A program made the position numbers and the translations under genes. From DASVEE01 sp036399695 (GTDB taxonomy: Bacteria > Acidobacteriota > Thermoanaerobaculia > Gp7-AA8): a DNA stretch of 7,783 nt. Shown here in pieces: positions 6,858 to 7,783 of the stretch. Below the pieces are notes generated by a model. It saw only the letters and a program-made list of their open reading frames with translations, was not told where the DNA came from and did not search any database. Every line of letters starts with the position of its first letter. Position 1 is the stretch's first letter. The stretch is taken from assembly GCA_036399695.1 (NCBI GenBank), contig DASWMP010000051.1, positions 1-7,783 on the forward strand. The letters are read 5' to 3'.

Positions 6858-6880
6858 CTAGAACCGGTTGCCGGTTTCTC

Positions 6881-6963
6881 GTTGTCCGTTGTCCGTACTG
6901 CGCTCTGCCACGCTTCCCGCGCACGCGGAGCGTACGGACAACGGACAACTGGAAACGGACAAC
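6881..6963. repeat. Long inverted repeat made of GTTGTCC heptamers (tonB-vanZ gap)
   Basis: The arms GTTGTCCGTTGTCCGTAC (6881-6898) and its exact reverse complement (6932-6949) form an 18-bp perfect stem. It can be lengthened inwards by GCTCTGC (6902-6908) pairing with GCGGAGC (6925-6931) around a short bulge. The left arm holds two head-to-tail GTTGTCC copies; the right side holds three GGACAAC copies (6936, 6943, 6957). There is no T-tract, so it is not a standard intrinsic terminator, although a hairpin this strong may still stop or protect the tonB transcript. It ends 13 nt before the vanZ -10 box, so an operator role is also possible. The rest of the gap 6858-6988 holds the palindrome AACCGGTT (6862-6869) and the vanZ promoter. 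Confidence 0.9.
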
Positions 6964-6976
6964 GTGCCCCTCGCGG

Positions 6977-6982
6977 TAAACT
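6977..6982 (+). promoter_or_regulatory. Candidate -10 element of a leaderless vanZ-family transcript
   Basis: TAAACT ends 6 nt before the GTG start of the VanZ-family gene, and nothing resembling a Shine-Dalgarno lies between them. This is the same layout as upstream of DUF4013. A weak -35-like CGGACA (6956-6961, 4/6) overlaps the last GGACAAC copy of the inverted repeat, but its 15-nt spacer is short. Confidence 0.45.
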
Positions 6983-6988
6983 CCACCG

Positions 6989-7456
6989 GTGTCGCGTGAA
7001 GTCGTCATTCGGAAACCGGTCACGCTCCTGCTGCTGATCCTGGCCACGGTCGCGATCGCCGCGGTGACGCTCTGGATGGCCGGCAGGAGCTACGAGAACT
7101 TCGAGCCGATCCCCTTCGATGACGTGCGCTTCCTGGCCAACCGCCTCGGGACGCGTCCGATCTCGACACAGATCCTGGCGGTGCTGGTCGTCCCCATCAT
7201 CGCCAACGTGCTGATGTTCGTGCCGTGGGGGTTCTTCGCCTTCATCCTCTTCTATACGGTCGACCGGCCGACGATGCAGACGTACATCCTCACGGTCCTG
7301 ATCGGGTTCTCACTAACGCTGGGGATCGAGGCCTACCAGTACTTTCTCCCCTCTCGCGTGGCGGACATCAACGACGTCATCTGGAACACGGCCGGCACGA
7401 TCCTGGGGGCGATCCTGGGGCACATGCGGCTGCGGGTACGGTTCGAGTTCGATTGA
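6989..7456 (+). CDS. VanZ family protein
   Basis: This 155-residue membrane protein has predicted helices at about 11-31, 61-90, 98-115 and 130-145. The VanZ-like signature is clear: NVLMFVPWGFF (73-83), then E114, Q117, R123, D126, D129, N133 and G136 in the stretch EAYQYFLPSRVADINDVIWN and the following TAGTILGAILG. VanZ of the enterococcal vanA cluster gives low-level teicoplanin resistance; most family members, including this one, sit outside van clusters and have no established role. No other van gene is present here, so resistance should not be inferred. The GTG start follows a leaderless-type promoter. The gene stands alone between repeats, and ends before the 9-bp tandem repeat with no terminator. 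Confidence 0.9.
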   Translation: MSREVVIRKPVTLLLLILATVAIAAVTLWMAGRSYENFEPIPFDDVRFLANRLGTRPISTQILAVLVVPIIANVLMFVPWGFFAFILFYTVDRPTMQTYILTVLIGFSLTLGIEAYQYFLPSRVADINDVIWNTAGTILGAILGHMRLRVRFEFD

Positions 7457-7458
7457 CG

Positions 7459-7501
7459 GGGAACGATGGGACAGATGGGACGGATGGGACGGATAAGTCC
7501 C
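7459..7501. repeat. 9-bp tandem repeat (GGGACGGAT) with terminal hairpin
   Basis: Four head-to-tail units follow the vanZ stop: GGGAACGAT (7459), GGGACAGAT (7468), GGGACGGAT (7477) and GGGACGGAT (7486). The last GGGAC (7486-7490) can pair with GTCCC (7497-7501) across a 6-nt loop. There is no T-run, so a terminator role is weak. The next 16 nt (7502-7517) hold nothing recognisable. Confidence 0.85.
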
Positions 7502-7517
7502 GCATAGCCCCCATGCG

Positions 7518-7783
7518 TGGCGTGAGCTGCCTGCGCTGATTCGAGAGCTGCTTTGTGCACACCCGGAGCTGGCGTTCGCAGCCCGGAGTTCGTGTTTGCA
7601 GACCCGGAGCTGGCGTTCGCACACCCTGATTTCGCGTTTGCAGACCCGGAGCTGCATCGCGTGATCCGCGAGCTGCATCGCGTGATCCGCGAGCTGCATC
7701 GTGTGATCCCGGAGCTGCATCGCGTGATCCGCGAGCTGCATCGCGTGATCCCGGAGCTGCATCGCGTGATCCGGGAGCTGCAT
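7518..7783. repeat. 21-bp tandem array, two sequence families, running off the window edge
   Basis: From 7518 to the end the DNA is an uninterrupted array of 21-bp units. Two divergent units (7518 and 7539) are followed by family A (units at 7560, 7581, 7601, 7622; core CCGGAGCTGGCGTTCGCA) and then family B (7664, 7685, 7706, 7727, 7748 and a partial at 7769; core ATCC, two variable bases, GAG, then CTGCATCGCGTG). The unit at 7643 is a hybrid of A and B. One family A unit (7581-7600) has only 20 bp. There are no spacers, so it is not a CRISPR array. On the plus strand each unit reads as a heptad such as IRELHRV or DPELAFA, open from 7526 to the window end; on the minus strand it reads MQLRDHA. 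Neither strand has a convincing gene start in view, so I leave it as a repeat. Confidence 0.93.

Noticed and set aside
5792..6979. Plus-strand open frame of 395 codons overlapping the TonB-family gene
   Set aside because: It is the out-of-frame shadow of the TonB-family gene, which carries clear membrane and TonB domain features in its own frame.
6989..7456. Glycopeptide-resistance gene cluster
   Set aside because: Only a VanZ-family gene is present; no ligase, dehydrogenase, dipeptidase or VanRS-type regulator lies in the window.
7313..7783. Minus-strand open frame starting with MQL heptads
   Set aside because: Its second half runs antisense through the conserved VanZ motif region, and it has no start in view, so it is not called as a gene; the heptads themselves are kept as a repeat.
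7518..7783. CRISPR array
   Set aside because: Units are contiguous with no unique spacers between them.

Overview
The window is GC-rich DNA from a Gram-negative bacterium. The set of genes fits a high-GC soil or environmental lineage such as Acidobacteriota: a DUF4388 protein, a TonB-type periplasmic linker protein, a bifunctional class A PBP with a UB2H-like domain, and short intergenic tandem repeats. Myxobacterial or related lineages are not excluded. The assignment rests on gene content and style, not on any marker gene.

The left three quarters (about 10-5810) is read on the minus strand and holds six genes, in transcription order: a DUF4013 membrane protein, a DUF2085 membrane protein overlapping it by 11 nt, a DUF4388 (PatA-N-like) protein, a small HicB-like protein, PgeF (peptidoglycan editing factor, laccase-domain family), and a large class A penicillin-binding protein. 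The set ends in a GAAA-tetraloop hairpin that looks like an intrinsic terminator. Spacing is tight from DUF4388 to the PBP, so these four probably form one transcript. A candidate promoter lies just upstream of DUF4388, so DUF4013-DUF2085 may be a separate unit or may read through. The last two genes form a cell-wall pair: one edits wrongly built peptidoglycan precursors and the other polymerises and cross-links glycan strands.

The right quarter (5868-7783) is read on the plus strand. It holds a TonB-family protein (TTG start, one membrane segment, Pro/Gln/Ser-rich linker, TonB C-terminal domain), divergent from DUF4013, and then a VanZ-family membrane protein that appears to have a leaderless promoter. 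vanZ is flanked by repeats: an 18-bp perfect inverted repeat built of GTTGTCC heptamers upstream, a 9-bp GGGACGGAT tandem repeat just downstream, and then a 21-bp tandem array that runs off the window end.

Most of the window is ordinary chromosomal housekeeping. The parts most worth a second look are the 21-bp array at the right edge, the vanZ-flanking repeats, an A10 tract between the domains of the DUF4388 protein where slippage of one base either way would truncate it, and an orphan HicB-like protein with an unusual C-terminal tail.
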